Positions 24,252-31,719 of a stretch of DNA of 52,272 nt are shown here, piece by piece. Every line of letters starts with the position of its first letter. Position 1 is the first letter of the stretch. The stretch spans positions 1 through 52,272 of the forward strand of contig NZ_AZDU01000008.1 of NCBI RefSeq assembly GCF_001434815.1, written 5' to 3'. Under the pieces are notes generated by a model, which did not search any database, was not told the DNA's origin, and was given only the letters and a program-made list of their open reading frames with translations. A program made the translations under genes and the position numbers. The stretch is from Lactobacillus equicursoris DSM 19284 = JCM 14600 = CIP 110162 (GTDB lineage: Bacteria; Bacillota; Bacilli; Lactobacillales; Lactobacillaceae).

Positions 24252-25099
24252 TGAGTAGTAAGAAAAGTACGAAAAAAAATCAGAAAAACAAGAAGAAAAA
24301 AAATAGCAAAAAGTGGCGAACCATCTTGACCATCTTGGTCTTCATCGGCCTCTTCGCCTTTGCCGGCTTTTACATTCACAGCTATCCCGTAGCTGACGAC
24401 ATTAAACTGATTGCTACCCAGCCAAAGGCCTTAAAGAAAAAGAAAACCGTTACCAAGTCTCAGATTTGGGGCTATCCTTTTGCTAAGTGCTACACCAAGA
24501 AGATCAAGTACTTGTCGGGTCAGCGCTACGGGAAAACCGACATCTGCCGGCGGACCTACCCGAAGAAGTCCTACTTCCATGACGGCTGGGACTTTGGCTG
24601 GAGCGAGGTCGGCAATAAGGCAGCAGTTTTAGCCGTCCACCCTGGCACCGTCAAAAAGATCGCCTACGTACAAGGGCTTGACTACTATGTCTGGGTTGTC
24701 TCAGACGATGGCTATGTGGAAATCTACCAAGAAGCCTTTCTTAACCGGAGCGACATTAGCGTTAAGGTTGGCCAAAAGCTGAAGCTGGGTCAAAAGATCG
24801 GCCGCTTGACCGACTCTCACCTCCACCTGGGCGTCACCAAGACCAGCAAGGACTACATCACCAAAAAGGGTCACCCTTACAAGAACTACTACAAGGACAA
24901 TGGCACCTGGCTGAATCCAATGACGATCATTACGACCAGCCTGGGAAAGCAAGCCGAGGTCAAGGAATATAACCAAAAGGCTGACAGCTACAACATCAAG
25001 GCTACTAGCTACAATAAGACCCTGGCAGCCAAGAAGGCTAAATTAAAAGCAGAAGAACGCAAACACCTTTACCACTACGTTAAGGGCTTTATCAAATAA
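24251..25099 (+). CDS. Membrane-anchored M23 peptidase (LytM/lysostaphin fold)
   Basis: A 282-aa protein with a very basic N-terminus (Lys-rich, residues 4-22), one membrane helix (about 24-43) and an extracellular M23 domain. Zinc ligands are visible as H-D-G-W-D (about 113-117) and HLHLG (about 190-195). It should cleave peptide bonds in peptidoglycan cross-links. The C-terminal 50 residues form a helical, Lys/Ala-rich coiled segment. Start by ATG overlap with the Nudix gene. Confidence 0.86.
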   Translation: MSSKKSTKKNQKNKKKKNSKKWRTILTILVFIGLFAFAGFYIHSYPVADDIKLIATQPKALKKKKTVTKSQIWGYPFAKCYTKKIKYLSGQRYGKTDICRRTYPKKSYFHDGWDFGWSEVGNKAAVLAVHPGTVKKIAYVQGLDYYVWVVSDDGYVEIYQEAFLNRSDISVKVGQKLKLGQKIGRLTDSHLHLGVTKTSKDYITKKGHPYKNYYKDNGTWLNPMTIITTSLGKQAEVKEYNQKADSYNIKATSYNKTLAAKKAKLKAEERKHLYHYVKGFIK

Positions 25100-25110
25100 A
25101 TATAAACAAA

Positions 25111-25140
25111 AAGACGACTGAAATTAATCAGCCGTTTTTT
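25111..25140 (+). terminator. Terminator of the Nudix-M23 unit
   Basis: The stem CGACTGA/TCAGCCG (one mismatch) has an AATTAA loop and a TTTTTT tail. It overlaps the 3' end of a small opposite gene. Confidence 0.65.
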
Positions 25141-25283
25141 CCTGCCCTTTTCCAGGTCAAGGAGCAGTCTTTTAGCTTCCAGGCCAGCGGCATAGCCAGG
25201 TTGGAATCAAGGTCATAGCCCGGCAGGTTAGGCTTACAGCGGTCGCAAGTTTGAACTGCCTTCCACATTTCATTGTCATCCAT
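25128..25283 (-). CDS. Small Cys-containing hypothetical protein
   Basis: A 51-aa ORF (MDDNEMWKAVQTCDRCKPNL at the start) with a good AGGAG 8 nt before the ATG and coding-like composition. It has one CxxC pair (TCDRC) and one more Cys, too few for a clear zinc finger. It may be a real small protein or the N-terminal stub of a longer lost gene; it ends inside the opposite terminator. Family not recognised. Confidence 0.45.
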   Translation of the reverse strand: MDDNEMWKAVQTCDRCKPNLPGYDLDSNLAMPLAWKLKDCSLTWKRAGKNG

Positions 25284-25377
25284 AAACTTTCTCCTGTTTT
25301 TCCGTGAACTCTACATAAAATTTCAACATGTTTTGCATGTCTTTACTTTTGGATCTAGGAAATTCAATTGATTGGAT

Positions 25378-25410
25378 GAAAAAGGCGGTTGACTGATGTC
25401 AACCGTCTTT
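25378..25410 (-). terminator. Terminator of the flavoprotein gene
   Basis: The stem GACGGTTGAC/GTCAACCGCC (one G-T) has an ATCA loop and TTTTTC tail on the minus strand. Confidence 0.8.
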
Positions 25411-25423
25411 CTGCCATATTCAA

Positions 25424-27154
25424 TTATTTAGCAATGTATTTGGCTGCTTCCAGGCCGGCGATGCGGCCGGAGTTTACGGCAAAGCCCATAGTGTTGCCTG
25501 GCAGAGTAAAGTTGTAGCTGTCGGCATAGATGGTATTGGCATCTGATCCAGCGCTGTACAGGCCTGGGATTACCTTATCGTCGTCATCCAGGACTTGGCA
25601 GTTCTCATCAATCTTGACACCGCCAACCGTCCCGTAGGCCCCGCTGTAGAACTTGCCGACCAGGTAGCCGCCTTCCCCAGTCAGCTTGTGGAGGTAGTCA
25701 GGATTCTTGAAGAAGTCAGGGTCCTGGCCATGGTCACAGTAACTGTTGTAGTCGTCGATGGTTTTTTGCAGCTTGTCAACCGGGATGGCTAATTTTTCAG
25801 CTAATTCAGCGACAGTATCAGCCGTAATGATTGCCTCATAGCCATTCTCTTCAGCCTTCTTAATGACTGGGTCCAGCAGCTTAAAGCCGGCAGCTGGGTG
25901 GACGATGTCCATGATGTCAGGTCCTTCATCTTGGTACTGCTTCAGAATTGCCCGGTCCATGATGACATAGGCATAGTGGCCTGGCTGAAGGAACATGGCA
26001 TTGCCAGAGAAGGTGGTATTGCCCAGCATCCCTTCATCCATAAAGCGGTCCCCATCCTGGTTGATCATCAAGTTTGGCTGGCGCAGAACCCCATCAGCCA
26101 CCATGTATTCCAGGTTGTGCGGCAGGATGTAGATCATTTCGACCGTGTCGCCGTACTTTTGAGCCCCGGCCTGCCACATCATCTTCAGGCCTTCACCCTT
26201 GATCCCCGGCACGTTGAAGGTAAAGAAGTTCTTGTCCAGGTCAAAGCCCTGCCGTTCTTTCAGCATTTCCGCGCTTGATCCATAGCCGCCAGTTGCAACG
26301 ACTACAGCCTTGGCTTGAACCGTGTATTCAGCTTCTTCACTTTCAGCCAGCAGGCCGGTCACCTTGCCTTCTTTAGTCAACAGCTGCTTGACTGGGGTCT
26401 CCAGGTAGAACTTGACTCCCAATTCTTCAGCCCGCTTGGTTAAAGCCTTGTTCATGGCTGAGGCGCAGCCAGGCCCGATCTTGCCATCTCCTGGGTCAAC
26501 GATGTGCCAGGTGGCGTTAGATTCCTTAAAGTAGCGGAAAGCCCCGGCAAACTTGACCCCCATGCCTTCCAGCCAGTCAATAGTTGAGGCGGATTGCTTG
26601 AAGTAGCGGGCGACCAGGCGGCCATTAACCCGGTAGTGGGTGTATTCCATCTGGTTCTTCAAGGCTTCAGCCACAGAGATTTCATTGAAGTTGGCCTTTT
26701 GGATCTTGGTATTGATCCCCAGTGGCCCCATCCCCATGTTGGCGGTCCCGCCAGTAATCTTTTCCTTTTCAAAAACGAGGACCTTGACCCCCTGTTCAGC
26801 CGCGGCAACGGCGGCCGCTAAGCCAGCTGGGCCGGCAGCGACAATGGCCAGGTCGGTGGTCAATTCTTCCTTAGTCTTGTCCTGGCTTTCACCGCTAGCT
26901 TCCTTCAGGGCCTTCTTTACAGCAGTCATGATAGCATTGGATGAAACGGTCGCGCCAGATACAGCATCAACTTCAGTTGACTGGGAGGCGATGATTTCGT
27001 CAGCAATTACCTCATTGGCCTTTGACTGGTATTCACCTGCTCCGACCAGGACCTCTACAGCGCTGATCTTTCCATCAGTGATGGTCGTGGCCACCTTAAC
27101 TGGGCCGTGCAGGCCTTCTGCTTCAGTTTGGTATTTTCCATCTTGATATGACAT
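25424..27154 (-). CDS. FMN/FAD flavoprotein reductase (fumarate/urocanate reductase family)
   Basis: A 576-aa two-domain protein. The N-terminal FMN-binding domain (about 1-85) has the flavinylation-type motif SGATVSS (66-72). The FAD/flavocytochrome-c-like domain has GPAGLAAA (about 108-115), the E of VFEKE, TGGTANMG and the C-terminal GLYSAGSDANT and NFTLPGNTMGFA motifs. Homologues reduce fumarate, urocanate or similar enoates. There is no signal peptide, so it acts in the cytoplasm, which makes ApbE-type covalent FMN attachment doubtful. It diverges from a broken AraC-type regulator with which it shares a promoter region. Confidence 0.88.
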   Translation of the reverse strand: MSYQDGKYQTEAEGLHGPVKVATTITDGKISAVEVLVGAGEYQSKANEVIADEIIASQSTEVDAVSGATVSSNAIMTAVKKALKEASGESQDKTKEELTTDLAIVAAGPAGLAAAVAAAEQGVKVLVFEKEKITGGTANMGMGPLGINTKIQKANFNEISVAEALKNQMEYTHYRVNGRLVARYFKQSASTIDWLEGMGVKFAGAFRYFKESNATWHIVDPGDGKIGPGCASAMNKALTKRAEELGVKFYLETPVKQLLTKEGKVTGLLAESEEAEYTVQAKAVVVATGGYGSSAEMLKERQGFDLDKNFFTFNVPGIKGEGLKMMWQAGAQKYGDTVEMIYILPHNLEYMVADGVLRQPNLMINQDGDRFMDEGMLGNTTFSGNAMFLQPGHYAYVIMDRAILKQYQDEGPDIMDIVHPAAGFKLLDPVIKKAEENGYEAIITADTVAELAEKLAIPVDKLQKTIDDYNSYCDHGQDPDFFKNPDYLHKLTGEGGYLVGKFYSGAYGTVGGVKIDENCQVLDDDDKVIPGLYSAGSDANTIYADSYNFTLPGNTMGFAVNSGRIAGLEAAKYIAK

Positions 27155-27196
27155 GGTATTTCTCCTCGTTTTTTCACACTTAATTTTCTTAACCGC

Positions 27197-27229
27197 TTAC
27201 ATTATATCGTGAAAAAAGTATAATAGTAA
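27197..27229. promoter_or_regulatory. Overlapping divergent promoters of the flavoprotein and AraC-type genes
   Basis: Plus strand: TTACAT (27197-27202), 16-bp spacer, TATAAT (27219-27224). Minus strand: TTACTA (27224-27229), 17-bp spacer, TATAAT (27201-27206). The two promoters occupy the same 33 bp face to face, so they must exclude each other. Confidence 0.6.
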
Positions 27230-27283
27230 TTAAGCCGGGTATCTAAATTATTAGCAAAAAGTAACTTTTAGAAGAGGGAGCAA

Positions 27284-28168
27284 ATGTTTATTGAGCGGAA
27301 AGTCGTGGGCAGAATTGAACTTGGACATGATTCGTTTATCGCGGAAAAAGGCACAGAGATAAGCTCAGCTTTTCACTTAGAGCTGGTGGAGGTCCTCTCA
27401 CCCTGCCATGCCCTTTTGAACAACTTGCCCTGTCAGCTGGATGCTTACGATATCGTGATCTCAAAGAAATTGCCGCGGATAGCTTTTTTCAACAAAGAGC
27501 CTTTTAAATTAAGGCTGATCAGCCTGGACTTTAAGCGGCAGGCAGTCCTTGACACCCTAACCATGGCCAATAACGGCCTGGTTCATGACGTTTTCAAGGA
27601 CCTGGACCAGGCGGAAAGCTACGTGCACTACACTGGCCTGGACAACATGATCTGCCATTAGGGGCTGAACTTCTGCCAGCGGATTTCGGAGGCGGGAGAA
27701 GGCGACTACTTCCTTGATTATGAACTGTCGCTGGCCTGCGCGGGCTTCTTAACCGAGCTGTCCCGGCACTATCATGGGCGAGTTTGCCTGGATTCGTCCC
27801 ATTTTCCCAGCAGTAATGTCCACTATACCAATTCGATGACCAGGAGCGGGATGATCATGAACTACCTGGTAGCCAATGTTCAAGACGTTAGCTTGGAGAA
27901 GATGGCCCAGCACTTTGGTTACCAGCCCAAGTACCTGTCCCGCCTGATTAGGCAGCTCTTTGACCAGACTTTTAGTCAGCTAAAGACGGAGACCCGGGTG
28001 TCGATCAGCAAGTCCCTTCTAGAGCTGACGACCAAGAGCATCGAGGAGATCAGCACGATCGTCGGCTACCCTAGCGTCAGTACCTACTACCGCGCCTTTA
28101 GGCAAGAAACGGGCCAGACGCCGAATGAATACAGGAGGCATCACCGGCAATCGCCGACAATTAAATAG
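27284..28168 (+). pseudogene. AraC-family transcriptional regulator with in-frame amber codon
   Basis: The reading frame is open for 294 codons apart from TAG at 27659-27661 (codon 126), so the ORF is cut into a 125-residue N-terminal part and a C-terminal part. The C-terminal 100 residues hold the double helix-turn-helix of AraC/XylS proteins: VSLEKMAQHFGYQPKYLSRL, then SIEEISTIVGYPSVSTYYRA and the closing F-R-Q-E-T-G-Q-T-P-N-E-Y-R. It probably controlled the divergent flavoprotein gene. An internal ATG at 27836 could still give a DNA-binding fragment. GAGGGAGC precedes the first ATG. Either a nonsense mutation or rare readthrough. Confidence 0.8.
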
Positions 28169-28198
28169 CGCCACCAGAACAAATCTGGTGGCGCTATT
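28164..28198 (+). terminator. Terminator of the AraC-type gene
   Basis: The 15-bp stem AATAGCGCCACCAGA/TCTGGTGGCGCTATT has a 5-nt loop; the T tail is weak. Confidence 0.7.
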
Positions 28199-28291
28199 GT
28201 TGCTTAAGTTACAATTTCAGCTTGGCGCGCGATCCCGGAACCTTATCGCGGCCAACCAGCCCACTGTCGCCTCTTGCCTGACAGCTGCTTT

Positions 28292-28329
28292 AAAAAATCC
28301 TGCCAAGTCCAGCTCGGCAGGATTTTTTT
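28292..28329. terminator. Terminator of lrgB
   Basis: The stem AAAAAATCCTGCC/GGCAGGATTTTTT has an 11-nt loop and A/T tracts on both sides. It directly abuts the lrgB stop. Confidence 0.85.
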
Positions 28330-28332
28330 AGC

Positions 28333-29067
28333 TTACATAAACAGATTTACAAAGATCGGGACGATGAAGTTCATCACCAGGCCAATGATAACCACGGCAA
28401 TTGAGGCCATTGCCCCTTCTACTGAGCCAAGTTCCACTCCCTTGTCCGAACCAACCGTGTGGCCAGCTGTCCCCAGGCCCAGACCCAGGCCGATGTCAGA
28501 CTTGTCCAAGCGGAAGGCCTTGATCAAGATATCACCCGCGGCATAGATGATCACGGCATTTAAGATGCAGGCTAAAGAAGTGATCGCGGCTTGCCCACCC
28601 AGGGAAGTGGTGATCTGGGTAGCAATCGCCAAAGTCGCCGCTTGTGGCAGCATAGCAATCGTCGTTGCTCGACTTAATCCCAGCAATTTCGCAACGGCCA
28701 GGATGGCGAACATGGCGATAAATGAACCAGCAACCAGGGCCAGGATGGTCTCTTTCCAGTACTTTTTAACGACATCGTTACGCTTATATAGCGGGATGGC
28801 AAAAGCAATCGTTGCTGGCTGCAGGAACCAGTTGATAATATTGCCCCCTGGCAGGAAGTACTTATTGTAAACAGCTGCTGTGCTCATGTCGCTCAGCTTG
28901 CCCCAGACAACTAGAATGAGGATCCCGCAAACCGTCCCCACTAACAAGGGGTGGAAAAGGAAGAAGCCGTGGCTCTTTTTAAAGAGAAATTGACCAAAAA
29001 GGAAGACGGCCAGGCTGATGAAAATCCCAGTGAAGGGCAGGGCCAAATTAGCAGATAATGCGGACAT
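28333..29067 (-). CDS. lrgB: LrgB/CidB family membrane protein
   Basis: A 244-aa integral membrane protein of the LrgB family with about seven to eight helices. It has the typical FHPLLVGTVCGI at residues 37-48, the loop YFLPGGNIINWFLQPATIAFAIPLY and the C-terminal GLGTAGHTVGSDKGVELG. LrgAB/CidAB proteins influence murein hydrolase activity and in some species act in pyruvate or lactate uptake. No intact lrgA partner is adjacent. AAGGAGGAG precedes the ATG. Confidence 0.88.
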   Translation of the reverse strand: MSALSANLALPFTGIFISLAVFLFGQFLFKKSHGFFLFHPLLVGTVCGILILVVWGKLSDMSTAAVYNKYFLPGGNIINWFLQPATIAFAIPLYKRNDVVKKYWKETILALVAGSFIAMFAILAVAKLLGLSRATTIAMLPQAATLAIATQITTSLGGQAAITSLACILNAVIIYAAGDILIKAFRLDKSDIGLGLGLGTAGHTVGSDKGVELGSVEGAMASIAVVIIGLVMNFIVPIFVNLFM

Positions 29068-29079
29068 GACGACTCCTCC

Positions 29080-29253
29080 TTAGATCTTGTGAACCAGCTC
29101 TTTATTGGCAACGTTGATGTTATCAATGGACTTCTTGAGCTTGGCCCGGTTTTCCTTGACTGATAGTACAAACAAGTTAACGTTGTAAACTACCGGCAAA
29201 CCAAACAGGAATGGTTCGTTGATGTTAAACCGGATGCCTGCCCATAAAAGCGT
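29080..29253 (-). pseudogene. C-terminal membrane-protein fragment upstream of lrgB
   Basis: A minus-strand frame of 57 codons reads RFNINEPFLFGLPVVYNVNL, then a charged tail KENRAKLKKSIDNINVANKE, ending TAA at 29080-29082. It has no start codon, is closed by TGA upstream and is spaced 12 bp from lrgB. It looks like the end of a small membrane protein that was once translated ahead of lrgB, but it does not resemble LrgA. Family not recognised. Confidence 0.45.
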
Positions 29254-29319
29254 TCACTCCCTTAAAAAAGTCATAATTGGTCATTTCGGGATCGCTGCTT
29301 TTTCAGCTTTTCTGTCAAA

Positions 29320-29357
29320 AGAAAAAACATGCTTCCAAAAAATGGAAACATGTTCTT
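29320..29357 (-). terminator. Terminator after the third rpoD gene
   Basis: AACATG-TTCCA pairs with TGGAA-CATGTT around a five-A loop (one bulge), with a TTTTTTCTTTT tail on the minus strand. It ends the dnaG-rpoD unit. Confidence 0.85.
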
Positions 29358-29367
29358 CTTAATCTGC

Positions 29368-30504
29368 CTATTCAGCTGAGAAGTAGTCTTGCAGCATGTC
29401 TGAGTGGTGCTTGAGCTTCTTAACTGCCTTGGCTTCAATCTGCCGCACCCGTTCCCGGGTCACGCCCAGTTCCCGGCCAACCTCTTCCAGGGTGTGGGGT
29501 TCGTCATCGCCTAGACCAAAGCGGAGAGTCAAGACCTTAGCCTCTCTTTCGGTCAAGAAGTCGTCCATCATCCCTGACAGCTGGTCTTTCAGCATTTCAA
29601 AGGCCGTGTATTCTTCTGGGTTAACTGCCTTGTTGTCTTCCAGCAGGTCGCCTAATTGGGAATCCCCTTCTTCACCAACTGGCTTGTCCAGAGAATCGGT
29701 TTCCTGGTTCTTGGCTACCGTCAAAATTTCTTGAACCTTTTGAAGCGGCTCATCCATTTCCGCAGCCAGTTCTTCTGGCTTGGCATCCCGGTCCAAGTCT
29801 TGCTGGAGTACCCGCTGGATCCGGTTCATCTTGTTGATGCTTTCAACCACGTGAACTGGAATTCTGATCATCCGGTCTTGGTCAGCTAAAGCCCGGGTAA
29901 TGGCCTGTCTGATCCACCAAGTGGCGTAAGTAGAGAACTTAAAGCCCTTGGAGTAATCAAACTTGTCAACTGCCTTCATCAGGCCAATATTGCCTTCCTG
30001 GATCAAGTCCAAGATGCCCATCTTCCCATTGTGCTTGGCATAGCGCTTGGCAATCGACACAACGAGCCGCAAGTTGGCAGCCGCCAGTTCGTCTTTAGCT
30101 GATTCATCCCCGGCTTCAATCCGCTTAGCCACTTCTACTTCTTCATCCCGGCTGAGAAGCGGCACCTTGCCGATTTCTTTTAAGTACATGCGGACGGAAT
30201 CATAAACCCGGTCGCTGTCACTAGAATTGATTAATTCTTTCTTCTCTTCTTTTTCAGCTTCCTCCTGAATTTTCAATGCAAGGCTTGATGGTTCGCCCTG
30301 ATCATCGACAATGCTGATCCCACTATCCGCAAACTGTTCAACCAGCTTGGCAGTATCTTCTTGGTTCAGCTGATATGGGACCAAAAGCCGTGCCTTTAGG
30401 TCTTTTTCGCTGATCTGCTTGGTCTTTGAGAGACCGGCAATCACCATTTTTACTGCCTTTTCCAGTGGAAAATCATTTACGTTAGAAGCATTTTCTTTTG
30501 CCAT
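29368..30504 (-). CDS. RpoD-type sigma-70 paralogue 3 (divergent)
   Basis: A 378-aa sigma factor with regions 1.1, 1.2, 2, 3 and 4 all present. The -10 reading residues ([14 protein letters not shown]) and the -35 helix ([13 protein letters not shown]) are retained. It differs strongly from its two neighbours: region 1.2 has YDSVRMYL instead of NDPVRMYL, region 2.1/2.2 has [17 protein letters not shown] with one extra residue, region 2.4 has [14 protein letters not shown] instead of [14 protein letters not shown], and the end of region 4.2 has [10 protein letters not shown] instead of RKLRHPSRS. Last gene of the run, 36 bp after the second copy. Likely an alternative sigma with near-housekeeping promoters but altered melting or activator contacts (inference). 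Confidence 0.88.
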   Translation of the reverse strand: MAKENASNVNDFPLEKAVKMVIAGLSKTKQISEKDLKARLLVPYQLNQEDTAKLVEQFADSGISIVDDQGEPSSLALKIQEEAEKEEKKELINSSDSDRVYDSVRMYLKEIGKVPLLSRDEEVEVAKRIEAGDESAKDELAAANLRLVVSIAKRYAKHNGKMGILDLIQEGNIGLMKAVDKFDYSKGFKFSTYATWWIRQAITRALADQDRMIRIPVHVVESINKMNRIQRVLQQDLDRDAKPEELAAEMDEPLQKVQEILTVAKNQETDSLDKPVGEEGDSQLGDLLEDNKAVNPEEYTAFEMLKDQLSGMMDDFLTEREAKVLTLRFGLGDDEPHTLEEVGRELGVTRERVRQIEAKAVKKLKHHSDMLQDYFSAE

Positions 30505-30540
30505 TCAATCCGCCCTGTTCATTATTAATTTGCTAATTTA

Positions 30541-31662
30541 CTACTCTAAAAAGTCGCGAAGCTGGTTGCTTCGACTTGGGTGCCGCAGCTTTCTCAAAGC
30601 CTTGGCTTCAATTTGTCTGATCCGCTCGCGCGTTACGCCAAAGACCCGGCCCACTTCTTCCAGCGTGCGCGGGTTGTCGTCATCAAGCCCAAAACGCAGA
30701 CGTAAAACATTTTCCTCTCTGTCAGTCAAAGTGTCAAGGACTTCTGCCAGCTGGTCTTTCAGCAGCTCATTGGCTGCGTGCTGCTCAGGACTCGTGGCAT
30801 CCTTGTCTTCAATGAAGTCGCCAAGGTGTGAGTCGTCTTCTTCCCCGATTGGGGTTTCCAGCGATACTGGTTCCTGGGCCACCTTGAGAATTTCTCTGAC
30901 CTTTTTAACCGGCAAGTCCATTTCGGCTGCGATTTCTTCCGGTTCAGGATCCCGGCCAAGGTCCTGCAGGAGCTGTCTTTGGATCCGGATCAGCTTGTTG
31001 ATGGTTTCAACCATGTGAACCGGAATTCTGATGGTTCGAGCCTGGTCAGCGATCGCTCTAGTGATCGCCTGTCTGATCCACCAAGTGGCATAAGTGGAGA
31101 ACTTGAAGCCAAGGCGGTAGTCAAACTTGTCAACTGCCTTCATCAAGCCCATGTTGCCTTCTTGAATCAGGTCTAAAAAGCTCATCCCCCGGCCAACATA
31201 GCGCTTGGCAATGGAAACCACTAACCGCAAGTTGGCATTGGTCAATTCTTCCTTAGCCTCTTCGTCTCCAGCTTCAATCCGCTTGGCTAATTCAACTTCT
31301 TCATTCCCAGTCAAAAGGTTGACCCGGCCGATCCGCTTTAGGTATTGGCGCACGGGGTCATTCATCCGGCTGCCTGGGGCTGCCAGATTTTCCAGCTCAG
31401 CCTTTTCCACGTGCTTTTGCTTGGTTAAGGCTAATTTCGAAGGTTCCCCTTTTTCGTTGACAATGCTGATCCCATTGTCTTCAAATTCCTGCACCAGCTG
31501 ATCAACAGCCTTGCCTTCCAGCTGATACGGCTTAAGTAAACGATCAGTGAATTCCTTGTCTGTAATCTGCTTTTGCTTTTTGACATCCTTAACAACTATC
31601 TTTACCGCATCAGCCAGGGACAGTTGCTGGTCCTTGGCAGCGCTCTTTGCTTTGTCTGTCAT
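30541..31662 (-). CDS. rpoD: RpoD-type sigma-70 paralogue 2
   Basis: A 373-aa group-1-like sigma factor. The start at 31662 ([10 protein letters not shown]) is chosen because GAAGG lies about 8 nt upstream; the open frame continues to 31710. Regions 2 to 4 are canonical: [20 protein letters not shown], then [17 protein letters not shown], then [20 protein letters not shown]. Region 1.2 is odd: [16 protein letters not shown] replaces the family [13 protein letters not shown], changing residues near the discriminator-contact segment. It lies 57 bp after paralogue 1 and shares an 86-nt identical stretch with it. Confidence 0.9.
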   Translation of the reverse strand: MTDKAKSAAKDQQLSLADAVKIVVKDVKKQKQITDKEFTDRLLKPYQLEGKAVDQLVQEFEDNGISIVNEKGEPSKLALTKQKHVEKAELENLAAPGSRMNDPVRQYLKRIGRVNLLTGNEEVELAKRIEAGDEEAKEELTNANLRLVVSIAKRYVGRGMSFLDLIQEGNMGLMKAVDKFDYRLGFKFSTYATWWIRQAITRAIADQARTIRIPVHMVETINKLIRIQRQLLQDLGRDPEPEEIAAEMDLPVKKVREILKVAQEPVSLETPIGEEDDSHLGDFIEDKDATSPEQHAANELLKDQLAEVLDTLTDREENVLRLRFGLDDDNPRTLEEVGRVFGVTRERIRQIEAKALRKLRHPSRSNQLRDFLE

Positions 31663-31719
31663 TTGATCGCCTTCACTCTTTATCGTCAATACTGTTTTCT
31701 TAGCCTGCAATACTAAAAA

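Noticed and set aside
30419..31018. Plus-strand ORF of 199 codons across two rpoD genes
   Set aside because: Serine/arginine-rich antisense product typical of shadows of acidic helical proteins; it spans a gene boundary.
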